Shown here: positions 1 to 8,780 of the stretch, in pieces | Numbering within the stretch: the stretch's first letter is position 1 | How the letters are laid out: the number at the start of each line of letters is the position of its first letter | Assembly: GCA_030761205.1 (NCBI GenBank) | Contig: JAULJL010000025.1 | Coordinates: forward strand, 8,375,501 to 8,439,500 | Reading direction: 5' to 3' | Length of the DNA stretch: 64,000 nt | Origin: Fremontodendron californicum | Lineage: Eukaryota > Streptophyta > Magnoliopsida > Malvales > Malvaceae | Translations under genes and position numbers: made by a program | Notes under the pieces: generated by a model | The model's input: the letters and a program-made list of their open reading frames with translations, nothing else | The model's database searches: none | What the model was told of the DNA's origin: nothing

Positions 1-267
1 CTTTGCACGGCTACAAATTTCAGCCTTATTGCTTCAGTGAAACTCCAGATATAGCTGATATGGAAAAATGTGTCGGAACTGGAACTGAACTGGATTTGCC
101 CTTAATTCTAGTAATCTGAAATCACTCAAAGAAACTTGTGAAAAACACCAAATTACATAAAAATATAAAAGATCATAAACGCAATTAGACTAAACAATAA
201 TAACTCGTATTTGACACAAAACAATAATAAAACATAACTAAAAACTATATAATTATACGAGTTATCA
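1..267 (-). repeat. 3' LTR (partial) of the Athila-like element
   Basis: Bases 1-267 match 7382-7648 with only about one visible difference (cgcaat against cacaat near 180). The outer-type end reads TGATAACTCG on the minus strand, the same LTR start as at 7648. The remaining ~1.8 kb of this LTR lies left of the window. Near identity of the two copies implies a recent insertion compared with the Ogre copies further right. Confidence 0.95.
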
Positions 268-283
268 CACCCCCACACTTAGA
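268..283 (-). other. Polypurine tract of the Athila-like element
   Basis: On the minus strand TCTAAGTGTGGGGGTG abuts the first base of the 3' LTR. This is the expected place for priming plus-strand DNA synthesis. The same AAGTGTGGGGG core recurs at three further places inside the element. Confidence 0.85.
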
Positions 284-1801
284 TTGTTGCTAGTCCCTAG
301 CAACGACTCAATAAAAATAAAATAAGAAAATCTAATCTAATCCACTTTCGTAGGAAATCACGGTGGCACTTAGCATGTGACACAAGCCTTTAAACCCCTA
401 GGTGTCCCTAGTGGACGAGTTTAGTCTCGTGAGGGTTTACTAGAACGATACCCACAAACATTGAAAAATTAAAATATAAATAAACTTCATATAAATAAAC
501 TACATATACTAAAAATATTTACTCCTAATCCTTTCAATACAAATTATAGACAATATTTGAACAAGTCTTATAAACTAATCAATAGCTTAAAAAATTTCAC
601 AAAAAATCATGCTTGAATGTAAATTGTTTGAGTTAAGCCAATATTAGCATAACATATCTCAATCAAAATAGTGCATGTTCAAATTTAATCTCAACTTCTC
701 ACATGGGATACTCTCTTGATTTTCACTCTTTAAAGTAGTGGTAAAGTGTTTACACTCAATCAATCTCATGAAAACACTTCTACCATATGCTTGCTTGTCC
801 ACCTATTCTCCACTAAAAGATCATGCAACTTCATAAATCAAGAGGTCTTTAATCAAGGTTGTAATGGGGCCAAGGGGTTTGTAATGTGGTTGAAGAACAA
901 AAGGATAAAGATATCACAAAGGTTCCAAAAAGTTCATAAAGTTTAGAGACATAAAAAGATTATACAAAGAAACTTCTCAAAACTCTTTACAAGTACATAG
1001 TCACCTAGGCCGGATATTCATGTTGGGCCTTTTCTTCATTCTAAACAACTTTGTAACATCTTTTTCTTTTTCCACAAATTCAAGAGATGATTCATTTTTT
1101 TTTATATAGGAATGTATTTGCCAGTATTCCATTTCTTTTTCTCTTGACTTTTCTTTTCTTTTCCCCCCACACTTATTTCTTGTTTCTAACCAAAAAATAT
1201 CCCTTGTCTTTGCAACTTGTCTCAAATCATGCTAATTCATCTTTGGAACAATGGTAAAGATATAAGTATATTTAGGTTAGGGACAAGTTATGGTTACCAA
1301 AGAGATAGCTTATTCAATGTAGGCTCAAATTGGTTCACTAAGGGTGTGTTCTCTTGGAACATCAATAAGGGATGGTTGTTTGGCCCTGGCTAAAAATCCT
1401 AATGCCTCTATCATATTCATGTTGTCACATGCATCAATATAGTCTCAAACGGTTTAAAGCAAGTTCTAGAGAATCATGTAATCATAAGAGCACTCAAGAA
1501 AGAAATTAGATTGATTTGTATAATGCATCAATCATTTTAGGCTCAAAAACTCACAAGAATGATTATACAAGTCAGATTAAGTCTAAACATGCTTCTTTCT
1601 CAATCAACATATCATATTAACATTGGCTCATAAAAAGGTTGACATCAAGCTCAATTCTCATGAAAATCTTCTCACTAATAAATATGTTTTAGACTTATGC
1701 AATTCATATCTCATCATTGTATTAAAAAGGAACTAAAACACACTAAAAAATAATAATAATAATAAAGACTCATAAAAAGAAATAGTAGACAAAAATAAAA
1801 G
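284..1801 (-). other. 3' non-coding region of the Athila-like element
   Basis: AT-rich, with no credible coding sequence; the two short open frames (746-946 plus and 1001-1225 minus) are low complexity and match nothing recognisable. It contains a second polypurine-tract-like G run at about 1163-1174 (minus strand AAGTGTGGGGGG). Athila relatives normally carry a long non-coding stretch or env-like remnant here; no env-like protein was seen. Confidence 0.6.
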
Positions 1802-1994
1802 AAATCCTAAATCATTCCCCCCACACTTAATTCTTACATTGTCCTCAATGTAAGTCTATTAACCCAAATGAAAGAATCATGTGTAAGAGAAAAGAACTAA
1901 TAACATAAGAATAGGAATAACTAGACTCAAAACAAAACAAACTCATGCAACCTAAATAATCCTAAAATACTAAACAAAAATTAACAAGTAAACG
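1802..1994 (-). repeat. Direct repeat, distal copy flanking the gene cassette
   Basis: This segment is a diverged direct duplicate of 4230-4393, sharing the G-run motif followed by long matching stretches such as gaaagaatcatgtgtaag. The copy here has about 30 bp extra near 1905-1935. Together the two copies bracket the LOG-like gene and the 178-codon gene. Confidence 0.8.
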
Positions 1995-2006
1995 TAAAAA
2001 GATTAA

Positions 2007-2222
2007 AATCAAACTGACAAGGTATGTCTCAAGTCTCCCTTACTCAGACCTTGTTCAGAATGAATACTTCTAAATTGCTTAAAACACAACAAACTCTTTT
2101 TTTTTTTTTTGAAAAGAAGAAATCAAACTGACAAGGTATGTCTCAAGTCTCCCTTACTCAGACCTTGTTCAGAATGAATACTTCTAAATTGCTTAAAACA
2201 CAACAAACTTTTTTTTTTTTTT
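2007..2222. repeat. Tandem duplication, 114-bp period, poly-T ended
   Basis: Two copies of a ~114-bp unit start at 2007 and 2121, each beginning aatcaaactgacaagg and ending in a run of T of a dozen or so. They lie just beyond the 3' end of the LOG-like coding sequence. On the coding (minus) strand the T runs are A runs; a poly(A)-tail origin is possible but not shown. Confidence 0.85.
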
Positions 2223-2310
2223 AAGAAGGTAAAATTTAGGAGATATTACCTGTAGAGGTTGCTAACCACTTATTATAACTGAGACACAACAAACAAAATG
2301 TTAGATAATG

Positions 2311-2958
2311 TCACAAAGACAAAGTGCAATCCACTCCTTGCTCGTCCATATCTCTTTTTCTTTTTCCGAGCGTTTGCGAAACAACCGTAGCAGATAAATA
2401 CTCATAAGCTTGGAGCTTTTTGAGTAAATATTCAATGGTTGTAGCAGAAATTATGGTTCTCCTTGCCTCTGAAAACATGAATCCATTATCCACAGCATTA
2501 TCTAAATATGAAAGCAAATTACTAAAATAACCATTAATATTAAGCAAACCAATGGGTTTCTTATTTGTGACCAAAGATGACCAAGAAGCCACGCAAGCTA
2601 TTTCTTCCAATGTACCCAGACCTCCTGGTAAAGCAATGAATGCATCGGCAGAATGGTACATGATTGTTATCCGTTCAGGGATACTCCAGACTTGTATTTC
2701 CTTACCCAAGGTAGGTCCACAAAAATCTGTGAATAGTTTTGGCACGATTCCTAGAACTGGACTTCCTCCGGCGTGTGCTGCTGTAGCGACTGCTCCCATT
2801 AAACCCGTACTACCGCCTCCATAAATCAACTGGATCTTTTGTTGGGCAAGTATTACTCCAACTCTTATGGCTTCATCAGCGAATATGTTATTTTTCCCTG
2901 GATAAGCACCTCCAAAAACACAAATTTTTTTAATGCGTTGGGACGAAGTACTTTCCAT
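2311..2958 (-). CDS. LOG-like: LOG-like cytokinin riboside 5'-monophosphate phosphoribohydrolase, retrotransposon-borne
   Basis: LOG enzymes hydrolyse cytokinin riboside monophosphates to free, active cytokinin in the cytosol and nucleus. The uninterrupted frame opens at 3012 (233 codons), numbered here from that Met. It shows VFGGAYPGK (residues 32-40; most LOGs have CGSS), the nucleotide-binding loop YGGGSTGLMG (64-73), Arg114, and the signature PGGLGTLEE (129-137) with its glutamates intact, then KPIGLLN (152-158) and ISATT (188-192). A Lys/Arg patch KRKR lies near the C-terminus. I choose the Met at 2958 because a TATA-like box at 3017-3026 would place transcription start near 2990, downstream of the 3012 Met; this gives 215 residues, normal for the family. 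The usual RKAEM-type segment reads RITIM. Plant LOG genes normally have several introns; here there are none. It lies inside an LTR element, sense to it. Expression is unknown. Confidence 0.85.
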   Translation of the reverse strand: MESTSSQRIKKICVFGGAYPGKNNIFADEAIRVGVILAQQKIQLIYGGGSTGLMGAVATAAHAGGSPVLGIVPKLFTDFCGPTLGKEIQVWSIPERITIMYHSADAFIALPGGLGTLEEIACVASWSSLVTNKKPIGLLNINGYFSNLLSYLDNAVDNGFMFSEARRTIISATTIEYLLKKLQAYEYLSATVVSQTLGKRKRDMDEQGVDCTLSL

Positions 2959-3016
2959 TTTTTTTTCTTTTTTTTTTCTTTTTTTCGAGTGCCTGAAAGA
3001 GAATGAGTACATGGTG

Positions 3017-3026
3017 TAATATATAG
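3017..3026 (-). promoter_or_regulatory. TATA-like box of the LOG-like gene
   Basis: The minus strand reads CTATATATTA about 60-70 bp ahead of the Met codon at 2958 and only a few bases ahead of the Met codon at 3012. That spacing favours 2958 as the real start. Only position and composition support this. Confidence 0.45.
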
Positions 3027-3047
3027 AGGACTGAGTAGTGAATCAGA

Positions 3048-3293
3048 CAAGAGTAATAATGTCGCCGAAAGTGTATCTGACCTGTCAGAAGAAAATGTTA
3101 ACCTAACAAAAGATTTTTGCGTGATTTCAGGAAGAAAATCAAAAAGAGAAGAAAAATCAACCGTAAAAGTCAAGAGTAATAATGTCGCCGAAAGTGTATT
3201 TGACCTGTCAGAAGAAAATGTTAACCTAACAAAAGATTTTTGCGTGATTTCAGGAAGAAAATCAAAAAGAGAAGAAAAATCAACCGTAAAAGA
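3048..3293. repeat. Two-copy 123-bp tandem repeat upstream of the LOG-like gene
   Basis: Units 3048-3170 and 3171-3293 are almost identical (tctgac against tttgac is the clear difference). They sit directly upstream of the TATA-like box, so they double whatever promoter elements the unit holds. A 156-codon minus-strand frame across this region (2865-3335) is only an open frame through the repeat. Confidence 0.9.
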
Positions 3294-3458
3294 CAAATAA
3301 AAAAAATGAGAATAATTACACAAATCGAATAACACGTAAATTAAACCGAAATAAAGTTATTGCAAATCAAACCAAAAGCTGAGAAGTCATTTATTGTAGT
3401 TGTGATTGTGGCTCACATCTTCCTCTGGTTTTACGTCCAGAAACGGCTTAAACGCCTT

Positions 3459-3995
3459 CTATGAGTCGAGGATATGCTTCCCATCCAGTTTTCTTACAAG
3501 CTGGCAAACAGGGTCTTTTAACATCAGATTCCCAAGATGTTGCCATTCCCTTTGGAATTGCGGCCATAAATCAAGAATTTCTCTTTGTACGTCTCCACTA
3601 GGATGCGTCTCAAGAGAAAGTTGGATATTACCCAAATTCTCCTTACTCAGTCCATCCTTAATGAATTCAATTTTATCATCTCGATTAGAGGACGGAATCC
3701 CAATAGAACGACATTTACCGTTACACGTCCATCGTGCACATTTGTGGCAATTTGAACTCATGCGCTTTGCTCGTCGCTTCTTTGCAAAAGTGCTTCTACC
3801 TGTACCTGGTAAATGCAAAACAGGAAGATATTCATCTTCACGTACCTTGGCTTCAATTATCCAACGTATGTCTCCAGGAATCCCTTTGTGCATAAGCATT
3901 CTTAATCTTTCAAACCGAACTTGGTAAAGCTTCAGTAAAATATTTGGAGGAAAAGGAGGAAATCGTTTCTGCAATCTTGTGAGAATATCATCCAT
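3459..3995 (-). CDS. Uncharacterised 178-residue Cys4-motif protein, retrotransposon-borne
   Basis: An intact intronless frame that I do not recognise. Visible features: an N-terminal proline-containing stretch (PPFPP, 13-17), a helix-like Arg-rich segment (27-50), a basic run KKRRAKR (72-78) that could be a nuclear signal, and a C-x2-C-x4-C-x3-C arrangement (Cys83, 86, 91, 95; CHKC then CNGKC), which could bind zinc. The C-terminal third contains two Trp-rich helices (WPQFQREW, 144-151). Composition and length look like a real protein, not random sequence. It starts at the first Met; a TATA-like box lies ~46 bp upstream. It is in the same strand and cassette as the LOG-like gene, 447 bp upstream of that frame. 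It could be a second captured host gene or an element-specific accessory gene. Confidence 0.65.
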   Translation of the reverse strand: MDDILTRLQKRFPPFPPNILLKLYQVRFERLRMLMHKGIPGDIRWIIEAKVREDEYLPVLHLPGTGRSTFAKKRRAKRMSSNCHKCARWTCNGKCRSIGIPSSNRDDKIEFIKDGLSKENLGNIQLSLETHPSGDVQREILDLWPQFQREWQHLGNLMLKDPVCQLVRKLDGKHILDS

Positions 3996-4040
3996 CCTGA
4001 AAAAAAAAATGAAAAAAAATTGAAAGAGAAATTGGAAGAG

Positions 4041-4051
4041 AAATTTATATA
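4041..4051 (-). promoter_or_regulatory. TATA-like box of the 178-codon gene
   Basis: The minus strand reads TATATAAATTT about 46 bp before the Met codon at 3995, a plausible position for a plant core promoter with a short 5' leader. Confidence 0.45.
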
Positions 4052-4229
4052 CAATATCAGTTTTGTGGGTAGCTGATGGAACCGATTTAAATAATCACGG
4101 AGTACCGTTATCCGCCATTTAACCGGGGTTAAAAAAAATTAAAAATTATATTTACATCTAGTTATTTTCAAAACAAGGATCAGAAAGAAAAACAACATAA
4201 AAAGACTCAAAAACAAAACACTCTAAATA

Positions 4230-4393
4230 AAATCCTAAATTCTTCCCCCCACACATAATTCTTACGTTGTCATTAATGTAATGCTATTAATCCCAAATGA
4301 AAGAATCATGTGTAAGTGAAAAGAACTAATAAACAAAATAAACTTATGCAGCCTAAATGAACTTAGAAACACTAAACACAATTAGCAAAGAAA
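4230..4393 (-). repeat. Direct repeat, proximal copy flanking the gene cassette
   Basis: Partner of 1802-1994, including the G-run motif (minus strand ATGTGTGGGGGGAAG at 4243-4257). The copies differ by scattered substitutions and one ~30-bp indel, so the duplication is older than the LTR pair divergence would suggest. Confidence 0.8.
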
Positions 4394-4503
4394 CATAAGA
4401 AAAAGATAAAGAAAAAGAGAGCAAATCTGAGGATGGCAGTTTGGCAATGCTTTCACTAATTAGGCTGCCTCCCCCAATTAGCACTTGATTTAGTGTTTTG
4501 AAC

Positions 4504-5442
4504 CTAACCAACACCCCTTCTTGGCATTTTAGGCTTGTCAGGCTCATACATGAAATTTCCCAAATTTATGCGTTTGAGAGGAAGCTTTCTTTGCACAACA
4601 GTGGATGCATTCTCCATTACAAGTATTATTCCATCATCCTTTGTGGTGCATATGTCATCGAGGAATGGAGCATATTTTGATACTTGTTGAATGACCTCCA
4701 TAAACAAGTTGTTTAAGGTTTCCGGCATGTGTTGTTCATGTTCTTCCTCCTTGAACTTTGCAAATCTACTAGGAAAAGGTGAAGACGAAACATTAGTAAA
4801 AAGTGAAACCGTAAACGTTACCTCAGGTGCCGAAATACTCTTATTTGGATCTTTGGCTTCATTATCCTCAAGAATAGAATCCATCTCTAATTTTGTTTCA
4901 TCCTCATCTTGTTCCTCATTCTTCAAGGTCACAATAGTAGCATTCTCCTTTGGGTTAACCATCGTTTGGGCTGGGAGTTCTTCAGATCTTTGTGCTACCC
5001 ATCCCACCATACTACTAGCCAATTGGCTCATTTGCTTTTCCAAACTCTGGATGCTTGCCCTTGTTTCCTGTTGAAATTGCAAAGAATCAGTAACAAGAGA
5101 ATAGACAAGATCTTCTAAAGAAGTACCTGAGTTTTGAGTCATATGTGGTGGTTGAAAAAGATCTGGTTCTTGAGACCATGATTGATTGAAGCTAGATGGA
5201 TGAGTGTAATTGGCATAAGGATCTACTTCTTTGTAATTTTTCGAGTAGCCATAATTAGTATGATCCCACCATCCCTCATGGTAAGTGTTTGAGTAATGAT
5301 CATACAGTTGGTCTTGGAACACTTGATGGCCTTGACATCCTCCCATGGCAAATTGTTGAACTGGGGAGGTGAGATTGGCTTGTTGATTCTCCATGTTCAT
5401 GTATGCCACCAACTCTTCAAGTGTTAGATTGCTCAATTCCAT
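4504..5442 (-). CDS. Truncated Athila-type gag protein (C-terminal gag / gag-pol linker)
   Basis: 312 codons, starting 125 bp after the primer site. The first half is Gln/Asn/Tyr-rich and unrecognised. From residue ~108 it matches the conserved gag-to-protease linker of Athila elements as I know it: LEDLVYSL, FQQETRASIQSLEKQMSQLA (coiled-coil-like), LPAQTMVNPKENA, then PFPSRFAKFKEEE, KYAPFLDDICTTK and VVQRKLPLK. It stops just where the protease should begin. The usual capsid domain of gag and its zinc knuckle are missing. It may therefore be a deletion product retaining little function. The frame itself has no internal stop. Confidence 0.7.
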   Translation of the reverse strand: MELSNLTLEELVAYMNMENQQANLTSPVQQFAMGGCQGHQVFQDQLYDHYSNTYHEGWWDHTNYGYSKNYKEVDPYANYTHPSSFNQSWSQEPDLFQPPHMTQNSGTSLEDLVYSLVTDSLQFQQETRASIQSLEKQMSQLASSMVGWVAQRSEELPAQTMVNPKENATIVTLKNEEQDEDETKLEMDSILEDNEAKDPNKSISAPEVTFTVSLFTNVSSSPFPSRFAKFKEEEHEQHMPETLNNLFMEVIQQVSKYAPFLDDICTTKDDGIILVMENASTVVQRKLPLKRINLGNFMYEPDKPKMPRRGVG

Positions 5443-5566
5443 CGTTTTTTTTATTTTTTTATTTTTTTGAAAATTTGATAAGAAAAACTTCTATGTACAA
5501 GAAAATAAAACTAATTAGAACTGAAAATAAGAATAAACCAAGTAACAAATAAACTAAAGAAAGCAA

Positions 5567-5584
5567 TCCCCGGCAACGGCGCCA
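5567..5584 (-). other. Primer binding site, tRNA-Asp type
   Basis: The minus strand reads TGGCGCCGTTGCCGGGGA, an 18-base match to the complement of the 3' end of plant tRNA-Asp as I know it. It starts 6 bp inside the 5' LTR, as expected for a primer site, and is typical of Athila elements. Confidence 0.9.
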
Positions 5585-5793
5585 AAAATTTGATGCACCC
5601 AAAAGAGTGTATCTTATTTAACCTTGCACTAAAAAGATAAATTGTAAGTATAGTAGTTAGCAAGGGTCGAGTCCTCAGGGATTGGGGTTTAGTTTATAAG
5701 TTAATAGTTTAAAACTTAAATTCAAGAACAATAAAAGAAAAGGGGTTTTTGAAGCCAGATTTAAACTAAAGTAAATAATAAGAATAAGATGCA

Positions 5794-5936
5794 AGGCGGT
5801 ATAACCAGCCAATAAAAATATATATACTAAATTAGGCGGTATAACCAGCCAATATATATACTAAATTAGGCGGTATAACCAGCCAATAAAAATAAAACAA
5901 AGTTAATATACAAATTAGGCGGTATAACCAGCCAAT
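5794..5936. repeat. Four interspersed copies of a 20-bp motif
   Basis: The motif aggcggtataaccagccaat starts at 5794, 5834, 5868 and 5917, separated by 14-29 bp of variable A/T sequence. All four copies are identical over the motif. It is near the R/U5 end of the LTR. Confidence 0.9.
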
Positions 5937-6931
5937 AAAAATAAATATACTTTTAAAAATAAGCAAACTAGAAAAGTAAGAAAACAAGTAAGTAAGAAGA
6001 ATCAAATATGAAAAATATGGTTAAGGTTTCATTCTCCACCACTAGACATCATTAAGAATCAATTTCAGATCTATCAATATCAACCAACTATCAAAGTTAA
6101 CAACCGTAGATAACAACAAGCTCTGTTATCCGAATCTTTCCTTAGTTTGTCGTTAAATAGAACAAGCTCTCTATTTAATCTCTAACCATTAAACAACCTA
6201 GAATAAGCTCTCTAAATTCAATTTAATGGCAGCTTTATGATGAGAAAGATAGGTTGATCTAAGCAACAAACACATAAGCTCGGATTGTTCAACTTAGGTT
6301 ATGTTCCACTTTGCAATTATTGAAAACTTGACCATAATCATTAATCACAAATTGCCACTTATGAATAGGAAATCAAGACAATTACACGGATCAAGACTCC
6401 TAAACTAGCAATAGATAATTATCAAGATCTATCTAGTTGTACACCTAAATAAATCAAGACAACATCATGAACAATTCTTGTAGAAGAACATAAGCAACTT
6501 TGATAGAAAATTAATGATAGATAGAATCTGAAAATCAATCACAAAACATGTCTAGGGCTTTGAAATCACCCTTAACCAAATAGAAGTTTAGCCTAGCATA
6601 GGCATTATAAACATAAAATTAAATAGAATCTAAGAAGAAAATAAAAGAAAGAAAGAAGAAGAAGAAGAATATTAATTATCCAACCTCTTGCTCTTTCTAA
6701 AGAAAAAGAAAACTAGAGAAAACAAAGAAGAAGAAAACTTAGAGAATTTTATTACAATGGCTAATATCCTACCTATCTACAATATGATCCTCTACAATCA
6801 TCCAAGGCCCTCTATTTATACACATTTTGGAAGGCTAAATGACAAGAGACAAGCTTTACAAATTTCAAAGGTAGGTATAATAGGTGGGTGAATTTTTCTA
6901 ACAATTTTCGTCATATTGTATGACAATTTTG

Positions 6932-7320
6932 ATCAGCCAGCTTGATGGTCGATTTCGTCAATGTTGGAGGCCTGATCTGATCACATGGTCTTCTAGAAAA
7001 AGGTTCCCCTATCAATTATGGATCCATAGCCGTTGGAATCAGCTCATTTTCTGATGTGGATAAGCAGATATGGGCAAAATACGAAAACATGTCAGCACAG
7101 ACGTCATTGCACATCAGCCAACTTGATGGTCGATTTCGTCAATATTAGAGGCCTGATCTGATCATATGGTCTTCTAGACAAAGGTTCCCGTATCAGTTAC
7201 GGATCCATAGCCATTGGAATCAGCTCATTTTCTGATGTGGATAAGCAGATATGGGCAAAATACGAAAACAGGTCAGCACAGACGTCATTGCACATCAGCC
7301 AACTTGATGGTCGATTTCGC
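6932..7320. repeat. 181-bp tandem repeat inside the LTR
   Basis: Units start at 6932, 7113 and 7294 (the third is partial). Each begins atcagcca followed by a copy of cttgatggtcgatttcg. Units 1 and 2 are around 95% identical by eye. Confidence 0.9.
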
Positions 7321-7648
7321 TAGGGAAAACGACTCCGTTTCAAGAAGTATAAAACATGAAAAAGATAGATATGCCTCTTAGCTTTGCACGGCTACAAATT
7401 TCAGCCTTATTGCTTCAGTGAAACTCCAGATATAGCTGATATGGAAAAATGTGTCGGAACTGGAACTGAACTGGATTTGCCCTTAATTCTAGTAATCTGA
7501 AATCACTCAAAGAAACTTGTGAAAAACACCAAATTACATAAAAATATAAAAGATCATAAACACAATTAGACTAAACAATAATAACTCGTATTTGACACAA
7601 AACAATAATAAAACATAACTAAAAACTATATAATTATACGAGTTATCA

Positions 7649-8405
7649 GCAATCAACCAAGCAAAGCAATAAGACCTAATAATCGATTAAATCCCTCATT
7701 AAATTATATTGAGTCCATGCTTCGCATGATAAGTTGCATTCCACCATCATAACAGATAACTAGAGTTCCTTTAATCGGAGGCTTAGTGAGACATTCACAA
7801 GTCAAACTTTACACGAATATGTTTGAGTTATGAGGGTGGGTCTTACTCAACTAAATGTTATGTTGTCCGGATGCGAGAAACTTGACTGCATGACATTAGA
7901 GGCAATGGTTAGGCAAAATGCATATGATGCATTTAGGCAATGAGTTGTCCACTAACTAATCAGGAGTTGCATAGAGATGCAATGGGTAAGCTAAGTTACC
8001 TACTCAATTAGTTTCATCATGGCTCATGAGACGTTTAGGGTTATGAATGGGATGAAAGGGGTCCTAGCTCATTAAGAAGTTTAAGTGTTAAATTTCTCGA
8101 AATAGTAGTTGAGGGCTATTATTTTGTGAAAATAATGAGGATAATCATTAAAGTTATAAAACCTTACATTAATGATTATAAATTTCTATTATGAAACTAT
8201 TAAAATGTTTTGGTTCATATTGGATATAAACACAACATGACTAGTAAACTATCACTGAGAAGCATAAATAATGCTAATAAGTTTAATGTGCCAAAATCCA
8301 ATGACTAGTCCCATGATATTAAGATTGTCTTAATATAAAAGAAACCTATCCGTAAAGAGCCCGCTGCTGATACACCTAAGGAAGTTAGGATAACCTATCA
8401 AGTTC
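7649..8405. other. Unassigned sequence upstream of the copia gag remnant
   Basis: No open frame, repeat or known motif was recognised. It is probably the decayed leader or gag start of the copia element, judged only from its position. Confidence 0.4.
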
Positions 8406-8780
8406 ATATAGATGACCTTGATCAAGCCACATTATGATGTTGGCTAGCATGGCGCCTGAACTCCAAAAGCAGCACGTGGCAATAAATGCTCATATTATCA
8501 TCCAAAACTTTATAGAATTGTTCAATAAGGTGAATCGCACTGAGAGGTTCGACATCTCTAAGGAACTGTTCTAAACGAAGATAGCAGAAGTTAGCCTTGT
8601 GAGGCCTCATGTGTTGATAGGATGCATAACCTGACTTGAGCAGATTAGATGGGTTTTGGATCTTGGTGCAAGCATTGTCCTTATACTTTCTTATGAAGAA
8701 AGACAAAGGCAATGATAAAGGAACATGCCATCATTGTGGACAGCCAAATCGCTAGAGGATAAATTGCAAGCGATACATTG
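8406..8780 (+). pseudogene. Copia gag remnant
   Basis: Conceptual translation of the plus strand gives recognisable gag pieces: LASMAPELQKQH, then FNKVNRTERFDISKELF, interrupted by stops. Near 8726-8775 there is a zinc-knuckle trace C-x2-C...C (CHHCGQ, then INCKRY) in which the conserved His position reads Arg and the following Trp position is a stop. Frameshifts and stops leave no expressible product. The open frame on the opposite strand here (8422-8712) is incidental. Confidence 0.6.

Larger units (their letters stand above)
1..7648 (-). mobile_element. Non-autonomous Athila-like LTR retrotransposon carrying two host-like genes
   Basis: A complete 5' LTR (5591-7648) and the start of the 3' LTR (1-267) are direct repeats that are almost identical over the shared 267 bp. 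Reading on the minus strand the order is 5' LTR, tRNA-Asp-type primer site, gag remnant, an uncharacterised 178-codon gene, a LOG-like gene, a long non-coding stretch, a G-rich polypurine tract and the 3' LTR. No protease, RT, RNase H or integrase can be found, so the element must depend on proteins from a relative. The gag remnant and tRNA-Asp primer site point to the Athila lineage of Ty3/gypsy. The left end is outside the window, so the target-site duplication cannot be checked. Identity as an LTR element is secure; the lineage assignment rests on recognised gag-linker motifs. Confidence 0.9.
5591..7648 (-). repeat. 5' LTR of the Athila-like element (2058 bp)
   Basis: Bounded by TGATAACTCG (minus strand, at 7648) and TGCATCA (at 5591), giving the usual TG...CA ends. 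It contains four copies of a 20-bp motif (5794-5936) and a 181-bp tandem repeat (6932-7320). No coding sequence was recognised. Confidence 0.92.

Noticed and set aside
746..1225. Two short frames as possible env-like gene
   Set aside because: Short, opposite strands, low complexity, no signal peptide or membrane segment.
2552..2824. Plus-strand open frame of 90 codons
   Set aside because: It lies fully antisense to the LOG-like gene, whose motifs explain the conservation of the sequence.
2865..3335. Minus-strand 156-codon frame with internal protein repeat
   Set aside because: The repeat is the 123-bp DNA tandem duplication read through; the frame overlaps the LOG N-terminus in another frame and has no recognisable domain.
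5794..5936. CRISPR-like array (short repeats with spacers)
   Set aside because: Only four motifs, uneven spacers of 14-29 bp made of A/T-rich related sequence, in a plant LTR; no cas genes.
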